A DNA stretch of 64,000 nt from Cellulophaga algicola DSM 14237 (GTDB lineage: Bacteria; Bacteroidota; Bacteroidia; Flavobacteriales; Flavobacteriaceae), in the NCBI RefSeq assembly GCF_000186265.1, contig NC_014934.1, forward strand, positions 3,348,001-3,412,000, in the 5' to 3' direction. Made by a program: the position numbers and the translations under genes. The notes under the pieces are model-generated. The model saw nothing but the letters and a program-made list of their open reading frames with translations. It made no database searches and was not told where the DNA came from. Within the stretch, counting starts at the first letter, position 1. The number at the start of each line of letters is the position of its first letter. Below, in pieces: positions 27,529 to 35,451 of this stretch.

Positions 27529-27921
27529 ATGAAACATTCAATTATTACGGTAGACAAGCGTACCCAACGCGATTATAATTTGGGCTTTAAATTAAGTGTT
27601 GTCCATCAGGTTGAAAAAGGCGAAATGACTTATAAGCAGGCGCAAAAGGCTTATGGTATTCAAGGTAGAAGTACTGTTTTGGTTTGGTTGAGAAAACATG
27701 GTACATTAGATTGGACTAAACCAATACGCCATCAAATGCCAAAATCAAAAGAAACACCTGCCCAAAAAATCAAACGCTTGGAGAGAGAGCTTTCCGATGA
27801 AAAACTCAGGAACAAAATTCTCAATACTATGATTGACATCTCCGATAAACAGTATGGTACCGCTATCAGAAAAAAGCATTCGCCCAATCAATCCAGCGCA
27901 TCCGACAAGAACAACGATTAA
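27529..27921 (+). CDS. IS3-family transposase OrfA (helix-turn-helix)
   Basis: A 130-aa DNA-binding subunit. The N-terminal helix-turn-helix (QAQKAYGIQGRSTVLVWLRK) is followed by a leucine-zipper-like helix (AQKIKRLERELSDEKLRNKIL), typical of IS3 OrfA. The terminal segment after the slippery heptamer at 27870-27876 is specific to the unshifted product. When ribosomes shift by -1 the OrfAB fusion is made. Confidence 0.92.
   Translation: MKHSIITVDKRTQRDYNLGFKLSVVHQVEKGEMTYKQAQKAYGIQGRSTVLVWLRKHGTLDWTKPIRHQMPKSKETPAQKIKRLERELSDEKLRNKILNTMIDISDKQYGTAIRKKHSPNQSSASDKNND
27870..27876 (+). promoter_or_regulatory. A6G slippery heptamer for -1 programmed frameshifting
   Basis: AAAAAAG lies in the phase A AAA AAG relative to orfA (codons at 27871 and 27874). 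The -1 frame is open from here straight into orfB with no stop, so a shift yields an uninterrupted OrfAB transposase. Confidence 0.85.
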
Positions 27922-27941
27922 GTTTATCTCGTTGTTGTCGA

Positions 27942-28757
27942 TTGTTTGGGGTAAGTAGACAAGCGGTCTATCAAGCAGAAAAACGGATTATAAAAAGAGA
28001 ACAGGAGTTTATAAAAGTAAAGAACTTGGTTGAAGGTGTTCGCAAGGATATGCCCCGGCTCGGTACACGAAAGCTGTATTACCTGTTAAAGGAAGAATTC
28101 GCAAAGCACAATTTAAAAATAGGAAGAGATGCCCTGTTTGGATATTTGCGCTCGGAATCGATGCTGATAAGGCCAAGGAAGAATTACACCAAGACAACAA
28201 ACTCTAAACATTGGCTTAGAAAACATCCTAATCTGATGAAAGAAATCAAAGTTTCCAGACCAGAAGAGTTCTTCGTCAGTGACATTACATATATCAAAAG
28301 TAGAGAGCGGACACATTATCTATCCTTGGTAACCGATGCCTATAGTAGAAAAATAATGGGATATCACCTTAGTGATGATATGAGTGCCGAAAATGTGGTA
28401 AAAGCAGTAAGAATGGCTAAAAACAATAGATTGACAAGTAAAGATCTAATTCATCATTCCGATAGAGGATTGCAGTATTGCTCCGGCATATACCAAAAAG
28501 AACTAAGGCTAAGCAATATGACTCCGTCAATGACAGATGGTTATGATTGCTACCAAAATGCATTGGCAGAACGAATCAACGGCATATTGAAAGGGGAATT
28601 CCTAATCTATAAATGTAACACTGGCAAAGAGTTGAAAAAGCTTATAGCAGAATCAATAAAAACGTATAACAACAAAAGACCACACTTGAGTCTAAAATAT
28701 AAAACACCTAACTTTGTACATAACAAAAAACCAGAGAAGCTAGCTTCTCTGGTTTAA
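27942..28757 (+). CDS. IS3-family transposase OrfB (DDE catalytic part)
   Basis: A 271-aa stretch from a TTG codon, but the biological product is almost certainly the OrfAB fusion entered by frameshifting at 27870, which adds about 24 residues ahead of it. The HTH_21 segment (GVRKDMPRLGTRKLYYLL) is followed by the retroviral-integrase fold with the DDE triad in SDITYI, HHSDRGLQYCS and NALAERINGILKGE. The coding sequence is intact. Confidence 0.92.
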   Translation: MFGVSRQAVYQAEKRIIKREQEFIKVKNLVEGVRKDMPRLGTRKLYYLLKEEFAKHNLKIGRDALFGYLRSESMLIRPRKNYTKTTNSKHWLRKHPNLMKEIKVSRPEEFFVSDITYIKSRERTHYLSLVTDAYSRKIMGYHLSDDMSAENVVKAVRMAKNNRLTSKDLIHHSDRGLQYCSGIYQKELRLSNMTPSMTDGYDCYQNALAERINGILKGEFLIYKCNTGKELKKLIAESIKTYNNKRPHLSLKYKTPNFVHNKKPEKLASLV

Positions 28758-28832
28758 TATTAATTATTTAAAAACTGTCAACCTATTTTAGGACGACTCA
28801 ATATTATTTTAAGAAAAAAAGAGGTTGTTTTC

Positions 28833-29588
28833 TTAAAATATTTTCTTGATTACTCTTAATTTGTGGGTGTAGGTTTTAGAATCCGTATTAAAAATACCAG
28901 TATGATCTATTCGGTCTATTCTTACGGTGCCACTAACATGTATAACGTAGTTGTTTTGCATGATGATCCCTACATGGTTAATGACTCCCTCATTAGTGTC
29001 AAAAAATGCTAAATCTCCTGCTTCGCTTTCTTCAATAAAACTCAATGCTTCTCCTTGTGTGGCTTGTTGGCCTGCATTTCGTAATAGATTATGCCCGTTA
29101 ATTTTATATACTAATTGAGTAAATCCTGCGCTATCTATTCCAAATGGTGTCATTCCACCCCATAAATATGGCGCATTTAAATACAATAATGCAGCTTCAA
29201 TAAGCTTATGCTTGTCGTTCGATTTTATTTTTGTAGCACTCCCCTCAAAAGTATGCTGCAGTAAGGTAGCGTTGCTTATAGTAGATCCTATTACTATGGG
29301 GATCAAAGTGTTTTCTGCTGTAGCTACAAAAGAAATGAGATCATTAGCATATTTGTGGTCATCTCTAGTTGTAATTAAATTGTATTCTTCTTCCGTAATT
29401 AATTTTAACTGTAAGTTGCTCACCCAGCCTTCACAACCATCATGAGTCATTCTAATTTTGCTCCAAAATTTACGGGTGTCAGTTACTTTATAGTAATCAC
29501 CATAAAGTAACTGACTTATTAATTCGCTAGTATCTTCTGGAAGTAATCGTACAGGAACAACACTAAGAGGGCATATGCCGTATTGCAT
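28833..29588 (-). CDS. NlpC/P60 family protein with the catalytic Cys replaced by Ser
   Basis: A 251-aa protein with SH3-like N-terminal domains (residues 1 to about 110) and a C-terminal NlpC/P60 fold (PYLWGGMTPFGID onwards), the layout of Bacteroidota gamma-D-glutamyl-diamino acid endopeptidases. The usual DCSGF active-site motif reads DSAGF here; the codon is AGC (Ser), so the nucleophilic cysteine is missing. The His region (NHVGIIM and YVIHVSG) is kept. It has no recognisable signal peptide. It could be a pseudo-enzyme that binds peptidoglycan or muropeptides. A 13-bp hairpin (28805-28840) overlaps its 3' end. It lies 18 nt behind the thiolase gene. Confidence 0.85.
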   Translation of the reverse strand: MQYGICPLSVVPVRLLPEDTSELISQLLYGDYYKVTDTRKFWSKIRMTHDGCEGWVSNLQLKLITEEEYNLITTRDDHKYANDLISFVATAENTLIPIVIGSTISNATLLQHTFEGSATKIKSNDKHKLIEAALLYLNAPYLWGGMTPFGIDSAGFTQLVYKINGHNLLRNAGQQATQGEALSFIEESEAGDLAFFDTNEGVINHVGIIMQNNYVIHVSGTVRIDRIDHTGIFNTDSKTYTHKLRVIKKIF

Positions 29589-29606
29589 AGTTTGGTCTAC
29601 TGATAA

Positions 29607-30782
29607 TTAATTTCTTTTGATTACAATTGCAGAAGCACCGCCACCTCCATTACAAATAGCTGCGGCGCCAATGTTACCATTCTGTTGTTCTAGCACATTT
29701 ATGAGTGTAACTAGTATTCTTGCTCCAGAACAGCCTAAAGGGTGTCCTAAAGAAACAGCTCCTCCGTTAATATTTACATTAGTGTCCGTAAGGCCTAATA
29801 GTTTCATATTGGCTAAACCAACCACAGAAAATGCTTCATTGAACTCAAAATAATCTACATCTTCTATTTTTATATTTGCTTTGTCTAAAGCCTTTGGTAA
29901 TGCTTTAGCTGGGGCGGTAGTAAACCATTCTGGTTCTTGCGCGGCATCAGCAAAACTTACTATAGTGGCTAGTGGTGTTAGATTTAATTCCTTAGCTTTT
30001 TCTTCACTCATTAAGACTAAAGCAGCAGCGCCATCATTAATAGTGGAAGCATTTGCGGCAGTAACAGTTCCGTCTTTTGAAAAAGCAGGTCTTAGCGAAG
30101 GAATTTTATCCATCCTTACGTTTTTATATTCTTCGTCTTGATTCACTATTGTTGGTTCACCACGTCGTTGAGGTACTTCTACAGGAACAATTTCATTAGC
30201 AAATCTACCCTTGTCCCATGCTTCAGAAGCTCTATTGTAGGATTGTATTGCAAAAGTATCTTGGTCTTCTCTAGAAAATTCATATTTGGTAGCACATGCA
30301 TCGGCACAAACACCCATTGCTTGTTCATCGTAAGCGTCTACTAAACCATCTTTTTGCATACCGTCTATTAACGTAGTAGGGCCAAATTTCTGACCAGTAC
30401 GCATGTGCACATAGTGAGGTATTAAACTCATGTTTTCCATACCACCGGCTACAATAATAGATGCATCTCCTAATGCAATAGTTTGTGCAGCTAACATTAC
30501 AGCTTTCATTCCTGACGCACATACCTTATTAACGGTTGTACAAGGAACAGTATTTGGTATTCCAGCATATAGTGCAGCTTGTCTAGCAGGTGCTTGTCCT
30601 GTTCCTGCAGAAACAACATTGCCCATTATGACTTCTTCTACTAACGAGGCATCTAGATTTATTTTGTCTAAAGCACCTTTTATGGCTGTTGCACCTAATT
30701 TTGGAGCTGTTACGGTGGATAAGCTACCCATAAAACTTCCTATTGGGGTTCTCACTGCAGATACGATTACTACTTTTTTCAT
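29607..30782 (-). CDS. Acetyl-CoA C-acetyltransferase (thiolase)
   Basis: A 391-aa thiolase of normal length. The acyl-accepting Cys88 is in NKVCASGMKAV, and the C-terminal catalytic segments GHPLGCSGARI and ICNGGGGASAIVI contain the His and second Cys. It condenses two acetyl-CoA, or cleaves acetoacetyl-CoA, in the cytoplasm. The sequence fits the biosynthetic/acetoacetyl-CoA type (AtoB, ThlA) but specificity is not certain. It is the upstream gene of the thiolase-NlpC pair. Confidence 0.94.
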   Translation of the reverse strand: MKKVVIVSAVRTPIGSFMGSLSTVTAPKLGATAIKGALDKINLDASLVEEVIMGNVVSAGTGQAPARQAALYAGIPNTVPCTTVNKVCASGMKAVMLAAQTIALGDASIIVAGGMENMSLIPHYVHMRTGQKFGPTTLIDGMQKDGLVDAYDEQAMGVCADACATKYEFSREDQDTFAIQSYNRASEAWDKGRFANEIVPVEVPQRRGEPTIVNQDEEYKNVRMDKIPSLRPAFSKDGTVTAANASTINDGAAALVLMSEEKAKELNLTPLATIVSFADAAQEPEWFTTAPAKALPKALDKANIKIEDVDYFEFNEAFSVVGLANMKLLGLTDTNVNINGGAVSLGHPLGCSGARILVTLINVLEQQNGNIGAAAICNGGGGASAIVIKRN

Positions 30783-30985
30783 TTTGTCGAATAATTAGTT
30801 GTGCGAAATTAATAAATTTAAGTACAATGCACTGTGATGATTTTAAAAAAAGGAAGTGAATGTTGTTAATATTTACTTATTCTTCAATGATTTTACTTTA
30901 TTTGCCGATGTGCTGTTTATGAATAGCGCTAAAATCAATTTTTAAGCTTATATTTTCTATTTTTGAAACACGTTAACAATTCCTA

Positions 30986-33034
30986 ATGAGTACATTTTTA
31001 GACAACCTCTATAAGAATCAATCTTTAGTATATAAATATTTTATATATATACTCTCTACGGTACTTATTGTTTTCTTCTTTCCAAAAGGCGGGAAGTTCA
31101 AATATGAATTCCAGAAAGGGAAGCCATGGCAGTATGATAATTATTATGCGCCTGTAGATTTTTCTATAAAAAAGTCCGATGATGAAATAGAAAAGGAAAA
31201 AACTGCTATTAAAAACCGACAAATTCCTTATTATTCTTATGATAAAGAAATTGTAAATGGTGTTTATGGAGCATACTCTTCAGAGTTTAAAAGGTTATTA
31301 GATGGTTTGGCAGAGATGCCAAACAATAAAGACCAGCTTTATGGGGTTGGAGAAAATATCTTAAATATTTTATATAATAAGGGGGTAGCGAATGATGTAG
31401 CGATTAAATCAACATCAAACAGTTTAAATCTTATAAAGAATAATGAAGAAATAAGGATTAATAGCAATCAGCTTTTTACAAAAGAAGATTTAGATAGTGT
31501 AATTAGTATTGTTCTTAAAAAAAATAATGTCTCAAATTTAAATACAGAATATCAAAGATTGTTCTTTGATATTGTAGAGCCTAATGTGTTCTATGATGGA
31601 GAATTGTCTAAAAAAGTATTAGAAGATGCATATTCTAGGCTGTCTTACACGCGAGGTACTGTAGATCAAGGTAAATTGATTATAGCGAAAGGTGAGGTGG
31701 TTGAGTCAGAGAATTATAAAATACTGAGTTCTTTAAAAAGTGAATATGAATCTGAGTTGTGGACCTCAAATAACTATTATTTTATATTATTTGGATACTC
31801 CGTTCTCGTGGCATTGGTTTTAATGATGTTGTTGCTTTTTCTAAAAAAATATAGGAAAGATATCTATAGGAATAACACAAAAGTTACTTTTATATTCTTC
31901 AATATTCTTTTCATGGTATTTGTAACAACCTTAGTTGTTAAATATAATGAAGCCTATGTATTTGTAGTTCCGCTATGCATTTTGCCCTTAATTTTAAAAA
32001 CCTTTTTCGATGCACGTTTGGGGTTGTTTGTTCACGTTTTAACGGTACTCATATTAGGCTTTGTGGTGCCAAATAGTTTTGAATATATTTTTCTTCAAAT
32101 TATTACAGGTATCGTCACGATACTTACTGTTTCTGAATTATACAAAAGAGCTAACCTTTTTATCTCTGTAGGACAAATCATATTAATTTATATTGTTGGT
32201 TATTTCGCTTTTCATATTATCCATGAAGGTAATTTAGATAACGTACAATGGCTTGTTTTTGGTTTGTTTTTATTAAATGGGATGATAACCTTGTTCGTTC
32301 AGCCATTAATTTATATTTATGAAAAAGCATTTGGCTTAGTGTCTGATGTTTCTTTATTAGAATTATCAGACACCAACTCTAAGCTCCTAAAAGAGCTCTC
32401 TAACAAAGCCCCAGGCACCTTCCATCATTCCTTACAAGTGGCTAATTTGGCAGAAGCAGCTGCAAATGAAATAGGGGCTAATGCCATGTTGGTTAGGGTA
32501 GGTGCTTTGTATCATGATATTGGAAAAATGAATAATCCAACCTATTTTACGGAGAACCAAATAACCAATGTTAATCCGCATGATGAGTTAGCACCTAAGG
32601 ACAGCGCTAAGATTATTATAGACCATGTTATTGGAGGTATTGAGTTGGCAAGAAAAAATAATCTTCCAGATCGTATTATAGATTTTATAAGAGTGCATCA
32701 TGGAACATCATTGGTGTATTATTTTTATAAGAAACAACAAGAAATAGATGAACACGTAAATGAACAAGATTTTAGGTACCCAGGGCCAACTCCTTTTTCT
32801 AAAGAAACGGCTATCTTAATGATGGCAGATTCTATAGAGGCAGCATCAAAAAGTTTAAAGAACCCTACTTTTTTAATTATTGATGAGTTTGTCAATAAGA
32901 TTATAAGCGGACAGATGAATGCGAATCAGTTTCTAAATGCGAACATAACATTTAAAGAAATTGAAGCCATAAAGAAGGTAATGAAGCAAAAACTAACAAA
33001 TATTTATCATCTAAGAGTCGAGTATCCAGAGTAG
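30986..33034 (+). CDS. 7TM-HD family phosphohydrolase (PgpH-like)
   Basis: A 682-aa membrane protein: one N-terminal transmembrane helix (YFIYILSTVLIVFFF), an extracytoplasmic 7TMR-HDED domain (about residues 45-255), seven transmembrane helices (about 260-460), and a cytoplasmic HD domain with HHSLQVANLAEAAA, LYHDIGK and IRVHHGTS metal-ligand motifs. In Listeria the homologue PgpH hydrolyses cyclic di-AMP. The same role is likely but not proven here. It is monocistronic, followed by tRNA genes. Confidence 0.93.
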   Translation: MSTFLDNLYKNQSLVYKYFIYILSTVLIVFFFPKGGKFKYEFQKGKPWQYDNYYAPVDFSIKKSDDEIEKEKTAIKNRQIPYYSYDKEIVNGVYGAYSSEFKRLLDGLAEMPNNKDQLYGVGENILNILYNKGVANDVAIKSTSNSLNLIKNNEEIRINSNQLFTKEDLDSVISIVLKKNNVSNLNTEYQRLFFDIVEPNVFYDGELSKKVLEDAYSRLSYTRGTVDQGKLIIAKGEVVESENYKILSSLKSEYESELWTSNNYYFILFGYSVLVALVLMMLLLFLKKYRKDIYRNNTKVTFIFFNILFMVFVTTLVVKYNEAYVFVVPLCILPLILKTFFDARLGLFVHVLTVLILGFVVPNSFEYIFLQIITGIVTILTVSELYKRANLFISVGQIILIYIVGYFAFHIIHEGNLDNVQWLVFGLFLLNGMITLFVQPLIYIYEKAFGLVSDVSLLELSDTNSKLLKELSNKAPGTFHHSLQVANLAEAAANEIGANAMLVRVGALYHDIGKMNNPTYFTENQITNVNPHDELAPKDSAKIIIDHVIGGIELARKNNLPDRIIDFIRVHHGTSLVYYFYKKQQEIDEHVNEQDFRYPGPTPFSKETAILMMADSIEAASKSLKNPTFLIIDEFVNKIISGQMNANQFLNANITFKEIEAIKKVMKQKLTNIYHLRVEYPE

Positions 33035-33134
33035 TAGAAAATAGATGAAAAAAAAGTAAAAAAAAAGTTGCGATATCGTATTCTAAAAAGTACATTTGCA
33101 ACCGCATTTTTAATGTGTGATAATTGAAATTACT

Positions 33135-33222
33135 GGAGAGGTGCCTGAGTGGCCGAAAGGAACGGTTTGCTAAATCGTCGTACATCAAAAGTGTACCCAG
33201 GGTTCGAATCCCTGTCTCTCCG
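33135..33222 (+). tRNA. tRNA-Ser (anticodon GCU)
   Basis: 88 nt with the 7-bp acceptor stem GGAGAGG/TCTCTCC, anticodon stem ACGGT/ATCGT around the loop TTGCTAA (anticodon GCT), a long variable arm as in class II tRNAs, and the T-loop GGTTCGAATCC. CCA is not encoded. A T run follows. Confidence 0.96.
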
Positions 33223-33262
33223 CTTTTTTTTATTATCGATAGAGATAGTGTTAAAACTTTCT

Positions 33263-33340
33263 CGGGGTGTAGCGTAGCCCGGTTATCGCGCCGCGTTTGG
33301 GACGCGGAGGTCGCAGGTTCGAATCCTGCCACCCCGACCA
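33263..33340 (+). tRNA. tRNA-Pro (anticodon UGG)
   Basis: Acceptor stem CGGGGTG/CACCCCG, anticodon stem CCGCG/CGCGG around the loop TTTGGGA (anticodon TGG), T-loop GGTTCGAATCC, and an encoded CCA at 33338-33340. It follows tRNA-Ser by 40 nt. Confidence 0.96.
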
Positions 33341-33366
33341 AAACCTAGAAATAGGTCCTAATGAAT

Positions 33367-33406
33367 AACACTGATGATCTTTTGATTGTCAGTGTTTTTT
33401 GTTTTT
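33367..33406 (+). terminator. Terminator after the tRNA pair
   Basis: Stem AACACTGA (33367-33374) and TCAGTGTT (33389-33396) followed by TTTTGTTTTT. Confidence 0.75.
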
Positions 33407-33445
33407 AGGTATATTCTCGACTCTAATAAGTAAATGATGGATCAA

Positions 33446-33727
33446 GGATCAAGCCTAATTGTGGATCAAGGAATATTCTTGGGGAGTGACATAAATTAGG
33501 CATATAATTTTGTTAGTCTAAACAAGAAAAACTTAACATCTCTTACGCCTCTAAACATCGTCCTGAACTCTTTAATTTTAGCATTAAAGGATTCCGCGGA
33601 AGCATTGGTGCTCCTGTTATTAAAATAGTTCAAAATCGGTTTGTAATGCATTTGTATAGATCTTGCAATAGTGTTGAACGACTTAAAATTTGAGTTTTCT
33701 ACTTCGTTATGGATCAAGCCTAATTGT
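33446..33727. repeat. 17-bp direct repeats flanking the IS end fragment
   Basis: GGATCAAGCCTAATTGT occurs at 33446-33462 and again at 33711-33727, each copy abutting one end of the 248-bp IS fragment. The first eight bases equal the IS terminus. Confidence 0.85.
33463..33710 (-). mobile_element. 248-bp remnant of an ISAon1/ISL3-type element (right end, inverted)
   Basis: This stretch is a near-identical inverted copy of 35112-35359, the right end of the complete element downstream. It starts exactly at the IS terminus and stops abruptly inside the transposase gene. On the minus strand it encodes the last residues of the transposase (NRSTNASAESFNAKIKEF) without a start. The perfect 17-bp direct repeats on either side make it look like a discrete insertion rather than a decaying full copy. 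Confidence 0.88.
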
Positions 33728-33939
33728 TGTGTTTATGCAAATATTTTAGGAATCAAGACCAATTGATCCGTAAAAATTAATCTAATTGTTTTTCTTCTTT
33801 CAAAAAGTTTTTAGTGTGTAGTTTTTTGGCCCTCTTTTTTATCGCGAATACAATTTTAAATACGCTAATTATTTTATAAGTCAAAACTTTTAAAATCAAC
33901 CATTTTTCAGCTCTCATTCTTTCAATTTAAACAGACCAA
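33728..33939. other. AT-rich spacer between the IS remnant and the complete IS
   Basis: About 210 nt with no reading frame of note, no hairpin with a T run and no recognised promoter pair. It includes one more GGAATCAAG-like scrap near 33750. Confidence 0.6.
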
Positions 33940-34004
33940 ATTAATAGGGGTCAAACGTAAAACTTGGGGAGAAACTTTATCTTTGACAAAAAAGTGTTTA
34001 GATT

Positions 34005-34346
34005 TTGGATATAGAATTAGTGCGGTATTTGTTGCCGGAAGGCGTATTGGATTACTTTGAAATTGTAAGCCATCAATCATCAGAAGGTAAGGTTCATTTT
34101 TACTTAGAAGAAAAGAACGTGCTACCCAAAGAGCACCAAACAGAATTAGCCCATTCCAAAGGCTTCTTACCGGAGATAACAGTTGAGGACTTCCCTCTAA
34201 GAGGTAAATCGGTACTGCTCCATATAAAGCGTAGGCGCTGGACTCTTATGGATACGGGAAAAATTATAAAAAGAGATTGGGGTTTAATAGCTAAAGGCAC
34301 TCGGATAACCAGCGAATTTGCCTCTTTTTTAAAAGGTATCGCTTGA
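34005..34346 (+). CDS. ISAon1-type transposase N-terminal region protein
   Basis: A 113-aa protein matching the N-terminal region ORF that accompanies ISAon1-type transposases: it begins with RYLLPEGVLDYFEIV and has the basic segment HIKRRRWTLMDTGK. It ends at 34346 while the catalytic frame opens at 34333 in the +1 phase without an ATG near the junction, so the main product is made by a frame change, by coupled reinitiation, or not at all. Confidence 0.8.
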   Translation: MDIELVRYLLPEGVLDYFEIVSHQSSEGKVHFYLEEKNVLPKEHQTELAHSKGFLPEITVEDFPLRGKSVLLHIKRRRWTLMDTGKIIKRDWGLIAKGTRITSEFASFLKGIA

Positions 34347-35326
34347 CAATCATGCCGTAAGCGCTAAACGGTTTGGCGACTATTATAAAATTAATGGCAA
34401 AGCCCTACAGTATCACTACAAAAACCATCTTAGCGACTTCAAGGATTGGCCCCAAAAGGAACATTCACAAAAGTGGTTGCTCTTTGGAAAAAATTTAGGT
34501 TACTATTTAAGTTTAGATGAAACCTCTTTGTCCAACGGTGAACTCTACACGATTCTAACCAATAAAGGCGCTAACGGAAAGAAAGGTAGCATAGTGGCCA
34601 TTATCAAGGGAACCAAAGCGGATGACGTCATCAGTGTGCTTAATAAAATCCCTGTGGAAAGACGAAATATAGTCAAAGAAGTTACTGTCGATATGGCTGG
34701 AAATATGAATTTGATCGCTAAAAAATGTTTCCCCAGAACAGAGATCGTGACCGATAGATTCCATGTTCAAAAATTAGCCTCAGAAGCAGTCCAAGAAGAA
34801 CGTATCCGATTAAGATGGGAAGTTATAGAAATAGAAAACAAAGCCATTGAAGAAGCTCGAAAAACAGAAAAAACACATAGACCAGAAATTCTCGCTAAAC
34901 GGAGATACCCATAGACAGTTGCTGGCCAGAAGTCGATATGTATTATTTAAACCAAAGACCAAATGGACTGCAGGACAAATAGAAAGAGCGGAAATATTGT
35001 TTCGACTTTACCCAACTATTGAAAAAGCCTATAAGTTGGCCCAAGCATTAAGCTATATCTATGAAAATAATACGAATAAGGATGTAGCAAGACTAAAATT
35101 GGCACAGTGGTATAACGAAGTAGAAAACTCAAATTTTAAGTCGTTCAACACCATTGCAAGGTCTATACAAATGCATTACAAACCAATTTTGAACTATTTT
35201 AATAACAGGAGCACCAATGCTTCCGCGGAATCCTTTAATGCTAAAATTAAAGAGTTCAGGACGATGTTTAGAGGCGTAAGAGATGTTAAGTTTTTCTTGT
35301 TTAGACTAACAAAATTATATGCCTAA
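34333..35326 (+). pseudogene. ISAon1/ISL3-type DDE transposase, frameshifted
   Basis: The catalytic transposase is split into two frames. The first part runs from about 34333 (DNHAVSAKRFGDYYK) to a stop after EILAKRRYP; the second continues as NGDTHRQLLARSRYVLFK to 35326. One extra A in the run at 34897-34899 explains the break, because removing it restores a single frame. The ISL3 signature acidic residues are visible: SLDETSLS, VDMAGN with VTDRFHVQKL, and NASAESFNAKIK. It is probably inactive unless ribosomes slip there. Confidence 0.85.
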
Positions 35327-35380
35327 TTTATCTCACTCCCCAAGAATATTCCTTGATCCATTAATAGTAAGAAGACAGCA

Positions 35381-35423
35381 TGATCTTTATCATTTAGTAT
35401 GATCAAACTATAGTATACTTTTA
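35381..35423 (+). promoter_or_regulatory. Crp-type palindrome and -7 box of the pyruvate kinase gene
   Basis: TGATCTTTATCA (35381-35392), 23 nt spacer, TACTTTTA (35416-35423; one mismatch to TAnnTTTG). The IS target duplication ends only 13 nt upstream, so the IS replaced everything beyond this promoter while leaving it whole. Confidence 0.7.
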
Positions 35424-35451
35424 GTAAACAACTGTGCTAAAATTATATAAA

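Larger units (their letters stand above)
27488..28800 (+). mobile_element. Complete IS3-family insertion sequence
   Basis: A 1313-bp element with 25-bp imperfect terminal inverted repeats (27488-27512 and 28776-28800, 20 of 25 positions matching; shared core CGTCCT, AAATA and GTTGACA) ending in TG...CA as in IS3. A 3-bp ATA repeat flanks both ends (27485-27487 and 28801-28803), matching the 3-4 bp target duplications of the family. It carries orfA and orfB in 0 and -1 frames with an A6G slippery site. All catalytic residues are present, so it may be active. Confidence 0.92.
33948..35359 (+). mobile_element. ISAon1/ISL3-type insertion sequence with 8-bp target duplication
   Basis: A 1412-bp element. 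Imperfect terminal inverted repeats share GG-N-TCAA and, after an 8-nt divergent stretch, CTTGGGGAG (left end at 33948, right end at 35359). The 8-bp ATTAATAG flanks both ends perfectly (33940-33947 and 35360-35367), the target duplication length of ISL3-type elements. It carries an N-terminal-region ORF and a DDE transposase frame broken by a 1-nt insertion. The intact duplication suggests a recent insertion. Confidence 0.9.

Noticed and set aside
33124-33348. Open frame across the tRNA pair
   Set aside because: It runs through two well-folded tRNA genes and so is not a protein gene.
33496-33717. Minus-strand frame ending in NRSTNASAESFNAKIKEF as a separate gene
   Set aside because: It is the inverted terminal piece of the ISAon1-type transposase without a start.
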